From positions 1 to 31,348 of IMG/VR virus record IMGVR_UViG_3300022074_000223: a stretch of 31,348 nt of DNA; one strand, given 5' to 3'. A model generated the notes under the pieces. It was not told the DNA's origin and made no database searches. It saw nothing but the letters and a program-made list of their open reading frames with translations. Positions 24,372 to 31,154 of this stretch are shown in pieces (the stretch's first letter is position 1; every line of letters begins with the position of its first letter). The position numbers and the translations under genes were made by a program. Source of the DNA: a virus.

Positions 24372-24414
24372 TCGTGAGTTTTTTATCTATTAATTACATT
24401 ATAAGGAGTAAATT

Positions 24415-24651
24415 ATGTATTCAAGATATATATTAATCCCCGGTAAAGACGGGAAACAAAGGTCTCGAGAGATTGGGACTGCAACTACTAACAAAGACGG
24501 AAGTCTAACTTGTTGGGATGATGTCACTGTACCAGTTGACCCAACCAACGGCAGACCATACCCTGTCTTTATGAGAGAGATTGTGATGAAGGAAGCTTCA
24601 GCACAATCAACAGCCAGCAATGGCGTTCAACAAGAGTTACCAGTAGCGTAA
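24415..24651 (+). CDS. Early small protein, 78 residues, unknown
   Basis: ATG at 24415 with leader ATAAGGAGTAAATT, nearly identical to the leaders of the genes on either side. The N-terminal half looks beta-rich (MYSRYILIPGKDGKQ, then REIGTATTNKDGSLTCWDDV); the C-terminal part is polar and probably disordered (EASAQSTASNGVQQELPVA). No family recognised. The stop codon lies inside a perfect 10-bp hairpin (24631-24657). Confidence 0.7.
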   Translation: MYSRYILIPGKDGKQRSREIGTATTNKDGSLTCWDDVTVPVDPTNGRPYPVFMREIVMKEASAQSTASNGVQQELPVA

Positions 24652-24725
24652 CTCTTGTAGCTACCATGTGAGCTAGGCACATGGGGGTTGTTACCGAAAG
24701 CACACGCTCGGATGAAAAGCCGAGC
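24631..24725 (+). promoter_or_regulatory. Three hairpins across stop codon and spacer
   Basis: CAAGAGTTAC/GTAACTCTTG (24631-24657, 7-nt loop) spans the stop codon at 24649-24651. CCATGTG/CACATGG (24664-24684) and GCTCGG/CCGAGC (24706-24725, 8-nt loop) follow. None has a T run, so they look like RNA-stability or processing elements rather than terminators. The rest of the 105-nt spacer holds only the next leader. Confidence 0.6.
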
Positions 24726-24756
24726 ACTAATATTCAATCTTATATAGGAGTAAATT

Positions 24757-24999
24757 ATGAATATATTGTATGGAACTGCTAGCTTGTTTGGAAAAGCAGC
24801 TAAGCTAATTGTATCAATGACATCATCTTCAACATCTAGTGTTGTAAATGGTTTCAAACAAGGCTATACAGGTCAACCGCAACAAGTTACAAGACCTGGA
24901 ATCAAGCCTGTGTATAGACAAGAAACACCTGTTCAACAGGAGTTTGACTTTGCACATCCACAAGGCATTGATACATCAAAAATAGACAACGCTATCTAA
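24757..24999 (+). CDS. Early small protein, 80 residues, unknown
   Basis: ATG at 24757 with leader ATAGGAGTAAATT, of the same type as the two genes before it. The N-terminus is mildly hydrophobic (MNILYGTASLFGKAAKLIVS) and could be an amphipathic helix. A Ser/Thr-rich patch and a polar, Pro/Gln-rich tail follow (KPVYRQETPVQQEFDFAHPQ). I know no family. A strong terminator begins 15 nt after the stop, closing this first early unit. Confidence 0.7.
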   Translation: MNILYGTASLFGKAAKLIVSMTSSSTSSVVNGFKQGYTGQPQQVTRPGIKPVYRQETPVQQEFDFAHPQGIDTSKIDNAI

Positions 25000-25013
25000 T
25001 AGTGTTGTTTACT

Positions 25014-25049
25014 AAAGGGAATGTTATTTAGGTAGCATTCCCTTTTTTT
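25014..25049 (+). terminator. Strong intrinsic terminator
   Basis: AAAGGGAATG (25014-25023) pairs with CATTCCCTTT (25036-25045), loop 12 nt, and the T run continues to 25049. It ends the unit of three small early genes. Confidence 0.92.
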
Positions 25050-25108
25050 ATGTTGTAGCAGTGCCAACAACAGCCAGTAATAATGTGCTTGCCTGAGTGA
25101 GTAATGTG

Positions 25109-25133
25109 CACTTACTACATCCTGTAGTAAGTG
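25109..25133 (+). promoter_or_regulatory. TCC-triloop hairpin 3, candidate N4-type promoter
   Basis: CACTTACTACA-TCC-TGTAGTAAGTG: a perfect 11-bp stem on a TCC triloop, placed between the terminator at 25014-25049 and the next gene (start 25178), exactly where a new promoter is needed. There is no T run after it, so it is not a terminator. Confidence 0.45.
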
Positions 25134-25177
25134 TTATTTAAAGCAAGTGTAATTTTTGTATACACAAGGAGGTAAAC

Positions 25178-25342
25178 ATGTGTATTGAAGAGGTGAGTAT
25201 CCCTACTGAGGTGCTCAAACAAGCCGAAGCAAGCGAAATGCGTGCGCGAGCTGATTATGTGAATTCTGGTGAGTATCTAAAAGAGCTCATCAGAAGAATA
25301 GAACTAAAGCCAGAAGGAGGTAATTATGGCAGATCATTTTGA
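25178..25342 (+). CDS. Ribbon-helix-helix DNA-binding protein, 54 residues
   Basis: ATG at 25178 with a consensus AAGGAGG about 6 nt upstream; stop TGA at 25340-25342, overlapping the next gene by 17 nt. Residues 4-40 show the RHH plan: strand EVSIPTE, helix VLKQAEASEMRARA, turn with DYVNSGEY, then helix LKELIRRIEL. This resembles ParD/CopG-type antitoxin and repressor proteins (compare the usual ..G.Y.s.SE.iReaLR pattern). No toxin gene follows, so a phage transcription regulator, as Arc and Mnt are, is more likely than a toxin-antitoxin pair. Confidence 0.65.
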   Translation: MCIEEVSIPTEVLKQAEASEMRARADYVNSGEYLKELIRRIELKPEGGNYGRSF

Positions 25343-26105
25343 CCCAAGTGACTTGGGACCAGAGGTTGTAGACATGGCAAACGGTGAGACAGGAGAACTC
25401 CTACCTGACCAAAAAACACCAGAGTCTGCGTGGAGACCAGATACCAATGGTGATCCCATTGGGAGTGAGATCAGAGCAACACAGGACCCTGTGCATTTGC
25501 CTGATTTTTACTACAGAAAATATGCACTTGATGGAGAAGGCAAGCCACTTGCTCAGAAATCAAGAGTCGATGGTATCATGGAGGTATTCAAATCTAAAAA
25601 GAATACAGCTATGACTTTCAATGCGACAGACGATGAGCAACGAAAGAAAGAAGAAGATTATTATCTTCAACAAGTTCAAACGATTGCAGATGGTCTTTTC
25701 CCATTGTTGGAGACAGACCCCCAATCAACTGGTATTAACTTTTTACAGTTGACAACCAGAACTTGGGCAGAGTTTGCATCTATTGCATACGAATACAAAG
25801 AAGAAACCGAATCAGCTAATCCAAACGACGATCTACCTACATGGTTGATTGAGCGTGAAGACAAGATGTTTGGTCTCGGTCGTAAAGCAAGAATGCTTTC
25901 TGCAGTTGTCGGACTTGTTGGTGAGAACTTTGGTCTTCAAGATCTTGGTCTCAAAGATGTTCGTGTTCAAAACGAGATTGAAAGACGACAACAAAGACTT
26001 GCTGAGTGGAACTTCAAACAACACGCAGATTCATCTGTTCGTGTTGCCACTGAGCTCAACAATGCAACCAAAGAACACACTAAAAATGTATTCTCAGCTG
26101 CGTAA
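25326..26105 (+). CDS. Unknown 259-residue early protein
   Basis: ATG at 25326 with GGAGG about 6 nt upstream, inside the end of the RHH gene. The N-terminal ~60 residues are polar and probably disordered (DLGPEVVDMANGETGELLPD). The rest is helical and charged, with WAEFASIAYEYKEETES, DLPTWLIEREDKMFGLGRKA and a Gln/Arg-rich C-terminal helix (IERRQQRLAEWNFKQHADSS). No catalytic motif or membrane segment. It looks like a soluble, abundant protein; function unknown. A UUCG-type terminator follows. Confidence 0.75.
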   Translation: MADHFDPSDLGPEVVDMANGETGELLPDQKTPESAWRPDTNGDPIGSEIRATQDPVHLPDFYYRKYALDGEGKPLAQKSRVDGIMEVFKSKKNTAMTFNATDDEQRKKEEDYYLQQVQTIADGLFPLLETDPQSTGINFLQLTTRTWAEFASIAYEYKEETESANPNDDLPTWLIEREDKMFGLGRKARMLSAVVGLVGENFGLQDLGLKDVRVQNEIERRQQRLAEWNFKQHADSSVRVATELNNATKEHTKNVFSAA

Positions 26106-26112
26106 ACTAATG

Positions 26113-26132
26113 GGGGACTTCGGTCCCCTTTT
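26113..26132 (+). terminator. UUCG-tetraloop terminator
   Basis: GGGGAC-TTCG-GTCCCC followed by TTTT (26129-26132), 7 nt after the stop codon. The U tract is short, so readthrough into the next gene, whose Shine-Dalgarno site starts 8 nt later, is likely. Confidence 0.75.
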
Positions 26133-26152
26133 CTATTCCAAAGGAGGTTAAC

Positions 26153-26566
26153 ATGGGATTAGATGCACACGCTGGTTATCAAAAGCCAATGCCAGCAGAC
26201 AACGTAGAGCCAATAGATGTATACGATACACTAGAAGCTCCATATTATTGGCGCAAGCATGCCAGGCTACAACAATTTATGATGGAGCTATGGCACACAA
26301 AAAAAGGAGAAGAAACACCATTGGGTGTTATGGGCTCTGATTTTAATGGTGACAACATTCTGTGGTTACTTGAAGAAGATATTCTTAAACTACAAGACGC
26401 AGTCAAAACAGAAAACTTGCCTTTCTGCCCAGACGGTTTCTTTTGGGGACATCAGTTCCAAGAAGAATCTATGCGTGAGTATAAAAACCAAGACCTTGAG
26501 TTCTGTGAAAAAGCACTCAAGTGGCTTAAAGAAGGCAAAAATGTATTTTACGATTGTTCGTGGTAA
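26153..26566 (+). CDS. Conserved phage protein of unknown function, 137 residues
   Basis: ATG at 26153 with AAGGAGG upstream. The overall pattern is one I have seen in many phages: a MGLDA start, YYWRKHARLQQFMMELWHTK, LPFCPDGFFWGHQF, and a C-terminal ALKWLKEGKNVFYDCSW. The many aromatic residues and final YD.SW motif are conserved in such proteins. No function is known to me. It is cytoplasmic by sequence and comes directly before the AAA ATPase gene. Confidence 0.7.
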   Translation: MGLDAHAGYQKPMPADNVEPIDVYDTLEAPYYWRKHARLQQFMMELWHTKKGEETPLGVMGSDFNGDNILWLLEEDILKLQDAVKTENLPFCPDGFFWGHQFQEESMREYKNQDLEFCEKALKWLKEGKNVFYDCSW

Positions 26567-26581
26567 ATATAAGGAGGTTAT

Positions 26582-27598
26582 ATGCATTCAATCAATCCAA
26601 TTAAACTAAAAGAAGAACTCAAAGACTGCATCAATGCTGGCTACCCAGCTATGATCTGGGGTGGCCCCGGCATTGGTAAGTCTGAGATACCCGAGCAGGT
26701 TGCACAAGAGCTAGGAGTCCCACTCATTGACTTTCGTGCTAACCTGTTCGACCCTGTTGACGTGCGTGGTATTCCGTATATCAAGCAACTCAAAGAAACT
26801 GGTAAACGGTTTACATCTTGGGCTGTGCCTGATGTCTTCCCTATCGCAGAACGAGACGGAGACCGTGGCATACTCTTCATTGATGAGTTGCCCACAGCAC
26901 CACCAGCAACACAAAATGCTTTCTTGCAGTTGTTGCTAACTAAACAAATCGGTGAATACAAGCTACCACTTGGTTGGCAGATTGTATGTGCTGGCAACAG
27001 ACTAACTGATGCAGCAGCTGTTTATCAAATGCCAAGCCCAGTTCGTAACAGGCTTGCTCACTATGAACTCGAACCGTCGCTCGATGACTGGGTACAATGG
27101 GCATACCAAAACAAACTAGATACCGATGTTATCTCATTCATTCAATACAGACCTAACTTGTTGTCTAACTTCAATGCAGATGAGTATGCATTCCCAACAC
27201 CACGTGCTTGGTCAATGGTCAGCAAAAAAATGGCACGAGCCAACACAGATCCAGAACGTCTGTTCTTTGGTGTTTCATCACTTGTTGGTGATGGCCCAGC
27301 TGGTGAGTTTGTTGCGTTCAAAGAAATTGCTAACAAGTTGCCTGATGTTGATATGCTTATTGAAGATCCATTGGCGTACAAAAAAGATGACAATCCAGCA
27401 CTATTGTATGCTCTATCTACTGCTATTGCAGCTAGAGCAGAAGATGACAAAATGGAGAACATTATGAAGCTTAACAAAAGAATACCTATTGAGTTCCAGG
27501 TTGTACTAGTCAAAGGTTGTCTAGCAAAAGACAGACAACTAAAATCACACAACGATGTGCGTAAGTGGATCGTTGACAATGCTAATGTTGTTTTATAG
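26582..27598 (+). CDS. MoxR-type AAA+ ATPase
   Basis: 338 residues, ATG at 26582 with AAGGAGG upstream. Motifs in order: Walker A GGPGIGKS (27-34), the conserved DFRANLFDPVDVRGIPY (50-66), Walker B ILFIDE (97-102), sensor 1 in VCAGNR (N139) and an arginine-finger segment SPVRNRLAHYEL (R155/R157). This is the MoxR branch, whose members work with VWA-domain partners as chaperone-like remodelling machines. A VWA protein is encoded two genes downstream. N4-type phages carry an AAA/VWA pair of this kind. The target in this phage is unknown. Confidence 0.9.
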   Translation: MHSINPIKLKEELKDCINAGYPAMIWGGPGIGKSEIPEQVAQELGVPLIDFRANLFDPVDVRGIPYIKQLKETGKRFTSWAVPDVFPIAERDGDRGILFIDELPTAPPATQNAFLQLLLTKQIGEYKLPLGWQIVCAGNRLTDAAAVYQMPSPVRNRLAHYELEPSLDDWVQWAYQNKLDTDVISFIQYRPNLLSNFNADEYAFPTPRAWSMVSKKMARANTDPERLFFGVSSLVGDGPAGEFVAFKEIANKLPDVDMLIEDPLAYKKDDNPALLYALSTAIAARAEDDKMENIMKLNKRIPIEFQVVLVKGCLAKDRQLKSHNDVRKWIVDNANVVL

Positions 27599-27606
27599 GA
27601 GGTTAT

Positions 27607-28257
27607 ATGAAAACAGTTAGATTATCTGAACAGCTTAAACGCGATATTACTGACAATGCTGAAAAGAAATACAAAACAGCTAACCCTACAAAAGATTATC
27701 CAAGCGATGGTTATCAAGTTCTTAATGACCATGGCGTAATAGATAAGTCTAATCGAACACAAGAGATGTTCAAAACTATTTGGGGTTATGACTGTCCAAC
27801 AAAAGTTGTTGATGATGTAAGACTTACAGCTAATATCATAAAAAAAGACTACCATGGTGAAGAGTATAAAGATGAAGAATCTTTTACCGTGCCTTGTGGT
27901 TCTGTAGATGTGCCTAGTTTTCTTGTAGATTATGGTACTTTGAAACTTAAAGTTGAGCCAACAGATCCTACAATTGTAGAAGCTATGCAAGTTAAAGACT
28001 TTAATGATAAAAGATATGACAAGATGAAAGCTCAAACAATGAAACTAAAGGAAGTTATGAGTAGATTTAGTACTTTAAATCAACTAATTAAAGCTGCTCC
28101 TTATATCAAAGATCTTGTTCCACAAGAAAAACTTACAAAAATGCACGAAGCAGACGATCGTACAGCTAGACGTAAAGAGCTTGCAGAAATTGCAGACAAT
28201 GAATTACAAGATTTACGTGAAACACTGCTTGAAGATGCACTACTTGGAGATGATTAA
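27607..28257 (+). CDS. Unknown protein, paralogue of 30154-30969 product
   Basis: 216 residues, ATG at 27607, lying between the ATPase and VWA genes. The N-terminus VRLSEQLKRDITDN matches VQLSQRLKENIVDN of the later gene. A C-terminal segment TLNQLIKAAPYIKDLVPQEK matches TLKQFLDDVPGGSSLVPKED, and both proteins end in (L/M)GDD. The middle is beta-rich with FTVPCGSVDVPSFL. No family recognised. Its stop overlaps the VWA start by one base (TAATG), so it is made together with that protein and may be its substrate, adaptor or inhibitor. Confidence 0.75.
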   Translation: MKTVRLSEQLKRDITDNAEKKYKTANPTKDYPSDGYQVLNDHGVIDKSNRTQEMFKTIWGYDCPTKVVDDVRLTANIIKKDYHGEEYKDEESFTVPCGSVDVPSFLVDYGTLKLKVEPTDPTIVEAMQVKDFNDKRYDKMKAQTMKLKEVMSRFSTLNQLIKAAPYIKDLVPQEKLTKMHEADDRTARRKELAEIADNELQDLRETLLEDALLGDD

Positions 28258-29363
28258 TGAATCAATTATTTGTAAAAGCTAGATCTCGTCTGATACTAGA
28301 CAGTCCGTTCTTTGGTACTTTGTGCCTGCGACAAATACCTACAGAGTGGGAAGAACAAACAGGCGCTGTAGATGGTAAGCATTTGTTCTACAATCCTAAA
28401 TGGTTTGAAAAGCTTACAGAACTAGAACGTGTGGGCTTTCTAGCGCACGAAGTTATGCATCTTGTTCTTATGCACCACACCCGTAGACAAGAACGTAACC
28501 CACATAAATGGAATGTAGCAGCTGATTACGCAATCAACAATCATTTGATTGCAGAAGGTTTTATTCTGCCGAAAGGCGGACTTGTAGATGATCAGTACAT
28601 TGATATGTCTACCGAACAAATTTACAATCTTCTACCGGAACCTCCTTCGGGCTGGGACTCAGAATTTTGTGATGCCGGTAAATGTGGCGGTGTACTGGAC
28701 GCTGCAGGATCAGACGGTACAGCTGCAACACAAAGTGCTATTGAATCTGAACTACAAGTTGCAATCAATCAAGCTGCAGAAGCAGCAAAAGCTCAAGGTA
28801 AATTGTCCGCAAACATGGAGTCTATTGTTACTGATGTAACAGATCCAAAAGTTGATTGGAAAAATGTGTTAGCTAGGTTCTTACGTGCTAACAATAAATC
28901 AGACTTTACTTGGCAACGCCCAAACAGAAGATTTATTGGTCAAGGTATGTATTTGCCATCATTGCACAATCCTTGTCTTGAACAGATTGCAATTGCTGTT
29001 GACACATCAGGTTCTATATCTGAAGAAGAACTAACACAATTCACTACAGAAACTTCGTACATTCTGCATGATCTTAATCCTGAACGTATACAATTTATAC
29101 AATGCGATGCAGAAATAAACGAAACAACAGAATACACACGTGAATCGTTGCCACTTAAAGTTACCTACAAAGGCCGTGGTGGTACAAGCTTTGCGCCAGT
29201 TATTGATTATGTCAATGAGCATCATCCTGATGTTGCTGCTCTCGTGTATCTTACTGATCTCGAAGCTTATCAAGACGACTTTGGAGATAAACCACATTAT
29301 CCAGTTCTTTGGGTAACAACTAATGCTGAGGAGGCACCTTATGGAGAAATTATCAAAATGTAA
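28257..29363 (+). CDS. Zincin-like plus VWA domain protein
   Basis: 368 residues, ATG at 28257. Residues 64-68 are HEVMH (in FLAHEVMHLVLMHHTRR), the HExxH motif of the putative metallopeptidase domain found in this family. The C-terminal third is a VWA domain with a full metal-ion-dependent adhesion site: DTSGS (D249, S251, S253), T310 in GRGGTSF and D334 in YLTDLEA. This two-domain plan matches the DUF2201-type proteins paired with MoxR ATPases. Acting with the ATPase at 26582-27598, it probably remodels or cleaves a protein complex. Its last 23 nt overlap a membrane-protein gene. Confidence 0.88.
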   Translation: MNQLFVKARSRLILDSPFFGTLCLRQIPTEWEEQTGAVDGKHLFYNPKWFEKLTELERVGFLAHEVMHLVLMHHTRRQERNPHKWNVAADYAINNHLIAEGFILPKGGLVDDQYIDMSTEQIYNLLPEPPSGWDSEFCDAGKCGGVLDAAGSDGTAATQSAIESELQVAINQAAEAAKAQGKLSANMESIVTDVTDPKVDWKNVLARFLRANNKSDFTWQRPNRRFIGQGMYLPSLHNPCLEQIAIAVDTSGSISEEELTQFTTETSYILHDLNPERIQFIQCDAEINETTEYTRESLPLKVTYKGRGGTSFAPVIDYVNEHHPDVAALVYLTDLEAYQDDFGDKPHYPVLWVTTNAEEAPYGEIIKM

Positions 29364-29520
29364 ACAATACATTAGTGAGTTTGGTGTATCTGTGTTGACC
29401 GGCACAGCTATACTATTTTTATTATTCGGTCTTGCAACGAGTATCCATTATTCGTTGATCTTGCTCGGTGTCGGCGTCGGCCTCGGGTGTATATTTTATT
29501 TACTATGGAGGATTATCTAA
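29341..29520 (+). CDS. Small membrane protein, 59 residues
   Basis: ATG at 29341 with GAGGAGG 6 nt upstream; it overlaps the VWA gene by 23 nt. A charged N-terminus (MEKLSKCKQYISEFG) precedes two hydrophobic helices: VSVLTGTAILFLLFGLA and SLILLGVGVGLGCIFYLLW. Two helices and a small size fit a class II holin, but no endolysin is visible nearby. Membrane partner of the ATPase/VWA pair is another option. The stop overlaps the next ATG by one base. Confidence 0.7.
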   Translation: MEKLSKCKQYISEFGVSVLTGTAILFLLFGLATSIHYSLILLGVGVGLGCIFYLLWRII

Positions 29521-29672
29521 TGGGAAATATTGTTGGCACAGTAACCACAGCTATGTGGATACTAATCGAACTTATTCAATTTGCATATATGGCCTACTTA
29601 ATGTGGCTAAGGAGAAATGATGTTACTGGTAGGCATACTGTCCGCGCTCGGACTGCTTTTGCTGGCGCTTAA
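29520..29672 (+). CDS. Small membrane protein, 50 residues
   Basis: ATG at 29520 (TAATG overlap) with GGAGG 8 nt upstream; a longer reading from 29487 would ignore that site. One transmembrane helix (TAMWILIELIQFAYMAYLMW) is followed by a basic tail (LRRNDVTGRHTVRARTAFAG), giving an N-out, C-in prediction. No family recognised. Its last 53 nt overlap the next gene. Confidence 0.65.
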   Translation: MGNIVGTVTTAMWILIELIQFAYMAYLMWLRRNDVTGRHTVRARTAFAGA

Positions 29673-29943
29673 AGCCGGTGGACGTAAAACAATTGGTAAT
29701 GACGTTTTTGTAGACGTTTTAATTACCGTCACTCTTATGGTGTGTTTCTATGGCACTTTCAGTGGCATGGCTGCTGCTATGGTTGGTGGTTTGGTTGCTT
29801 CTCTTGTTTTATTTACTATGAAGAAAACTATGACGCATGAAAAACTTGTAGTTGTAAAAGAAAAAGTAGAAATGCCGCTTGGTATAAAAATTATTAAACC
29901 AAAAGTTACATGGCAAACTATACACCCAAGTTGGAGAAAATAA
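29620..29943 (+). CDS. Small membrane protein, 107 residues
   Basis: Two ATGs stand in tandem (29617 and 29620); the second is chosen because AAGGAG at 29609-29614 is then 5 nt away instead of 2. Three hydrophobic segments: LLVGILSALGLLLLALK, VFVDVLITVTLMVCFYGTF and AAAMVGGLVASLVLFTM. A basic cytoplasmic tail follows (KKTMTHEKLVVVKEKVEMPL onward). This could be a class I holin by topology, but that is inference. The stop overlaps the next ATG (TAATG). Confidence 0.7.
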   Translation: MLLVGILSALGLLLLALKAGGRKTIGNDVFVDVLITVTLMVCFYGTFSGMAAAMVGGLVASLVLFTMKKTMTHEKLVVVKEKVEMPLGIKIIKPKVTWQTIHPSWRK

Positions 29944-30161
29944 TGAGTATAAAAAAACAAGAACAAGCTCATAACAAACTATATAGTGACTTAGACGATA
30001 TAAGTGCAACAGCTTTAGAATGTCTAAGTCCTATACATGTTATAGCATCTGGCATAGATTACTATTTAACTCAAGCATACAAATCCGCTCCTTCGCCAGA
30101 GCAAGCGGAAGTGCTTATTGACGCATCTGTAAAAAGAGCAAAGGAGGAAAACAATGGCTAG
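29943..30161 (+). CDS. Unknown 72-residue protein
   Basis: ATG at 29943, one-base overlap with the previous stop. Helical and polar (MSIKKQEQAHNKLYSDLDDI, then a weakly hydrophobic ECLSPIHVIASGIDYYL stretch, then EQAEVLIDASVKRAKEENNG). No family recognised. It overlaps the next gene by 8 nt and carries that gene's Shine-Dalgarno site. Confidence 0.7.
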   Translation: MSIKKQEQAHNKLYSDLDDISATALECLSPIHVIASGIDYYLTQAYKSAPSPEQAEVLIDASVKRAKEENNG

Positions 30162-30969
30162 TGTGCAATTATCACAAAGACTAAAAGAAAATATCGTAGA
30201 CAACTTTTCAAAAGAACTAGGTAAAGCCTATCGAAAGAAATACGATGTTGAACAAGCTTTACAAACTGTAATAGAAACCTTAGAAAATTCTAGTGATTAT
30301 CTACAAGATTTAATTGCTATGGAGAAACAATATCAACTTATGTTACCTGATTTGCGTAATACTTATGGTATACAAACACAGAACTATGGTGCAAAATTGA
30401 GAGAACATATTCTTACCCCAAACAAACATATTGGTATTGTCTGCAACCCAAAACGTTCTAAAGAAGATAATTTTACAGTTCTTGAAGGCTGGGCGGTGCC
30501 TCATACAGATCAGTATTCTAATGAACGAGCAGGCCAAAACCATGTTGAAGGAGATGTAGCAATTAAAATCGAAAATCTTAATTACTATTATCCAAAAAAC
30601 CTTGAACTTAGATATTACAGTGGTTGGCGCGATAGCGGTCCTTATGCACCTCAATCTGTAGGACATGTTCTTTTACTTAGTGATCCAGAACTATGTAATG
30701 CTTTTTCTCCTATTGGTGAAATAGAAGATAGGATTGGCAGAGAAACATCTGCTTTTAAAGAGGCGTTAGATAAAAAGAATACTCTTAAACAATTCTTAGA
30801 CGATGTTCCAGGCGGTTCAAGTTTAGTGCCTAAAGAAGATATACAACGTATGTCTGCTAAACCTAAACCAAGAACTGCTACTAAATCTATTGTTGATACA
30901 ATACCTGACGAGTTGAAAGAATCAATGAATGAGGTATTATTAACTAATAAACTAATGGGGGACGACTAA
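30154..30969 (+). CDS. Unknown protein, paralogue of 27607-28257 product
   Basis: 271 residues, ATG at 30154 with AAAGGAGG upstream. It shares with the 216-residue protein the N-terminal VQLSQRLKENIVDN motif, the segment TLKQFLDDVPGGSSLVPKED with a nearby RM, and the C-terminal MGDD. It has an extra N-terminal helical insert (YDVEQALQTVIETLENSSDY). The middle is beta-rich (DNFTVLEGWAVPHTDQYS, then NLELRYYSGWRDSG). No catalytic motif. The duplicated genes bracket the VWA and membrane genes, suggesting related roles with different partners. Function unknown. Confidence 0.75.
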   Translation: MASVQLSQRLKENIVDNFSKELGKAYRKKYDVEQALQTVIETLENSSDYLQDLIAMEKQYQLMLPDLRNTYGIQTQNYGAKLREHILTPNKHIGIVCNPKRSKEDNFTVLEGWAVPHTDQYSNERAGQNHVEGDVAIKIENLNYYYPKNLELRYYSGWRDSGPYAPQSVGHVLLLSDPELCNAFSPIGEIEDRIGRETSAFKEALDKKNTLKQFLDDVPGGSSLVPKEDIQRMSAKPKPRTATKSIVDTIPDELKESMNEVLLTNKLMGDD

Positions 30970-31154
30970 TGGAATTAGTAAAAGAAAAACAATGGCAGTA
31001 CAATACAGATCTTTCATATGAGGCAAATATGAGTAACTGGATTGATGCTGTTCATTTTGAACGTAAAAAATATTATGAAACTGCATTGACGCATGAACAA
31101 GCAACAATGAAGTTTAAAGAATTATATCCAAGGAATGAATATGGGCAGACTTAA
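30969..31154 (+). CDS. Unknown 61-residue protein
   Basis: ATG at 30969 overlapping the previous stop by one base. Hydrophilic with many Tyr, Lys and Glu (for example WIDAVHFERKKYYETALTHE). No family or motif recognised. It overlaps the following gene by 14 nt and provides its AAGGA ribosome site. Confidence 0.65.
   Translation: MELVKEKQWQYNTDLSYEANMSNWIDAVHFERKKYYETALTHEQATMKFKELYPRNEYGQT

Noticed and set aside
24344-24384. Hairpin 2 as a plain intrinsic terminator
   Set aside because: The T run starts 7 nt after the stem rather than directly, and the same loop core occurs in hairpin 1 without a T run. It remains possible as a weak terminator.
25178-26105. Toxin-antitoxin pair (RHH gene plus following gene)
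   Set aside because: The second protein is 259 residues with no ParE, MazF or other toxin signature.
26582-29363. AAA/VWA pair as cobalt/magnesium chelatase or NorQ/NorD
   Set aside because: No metabolic neighbours are present, and the HExxH-plus-VWA plan matches the phage/MoxR-associated family better.
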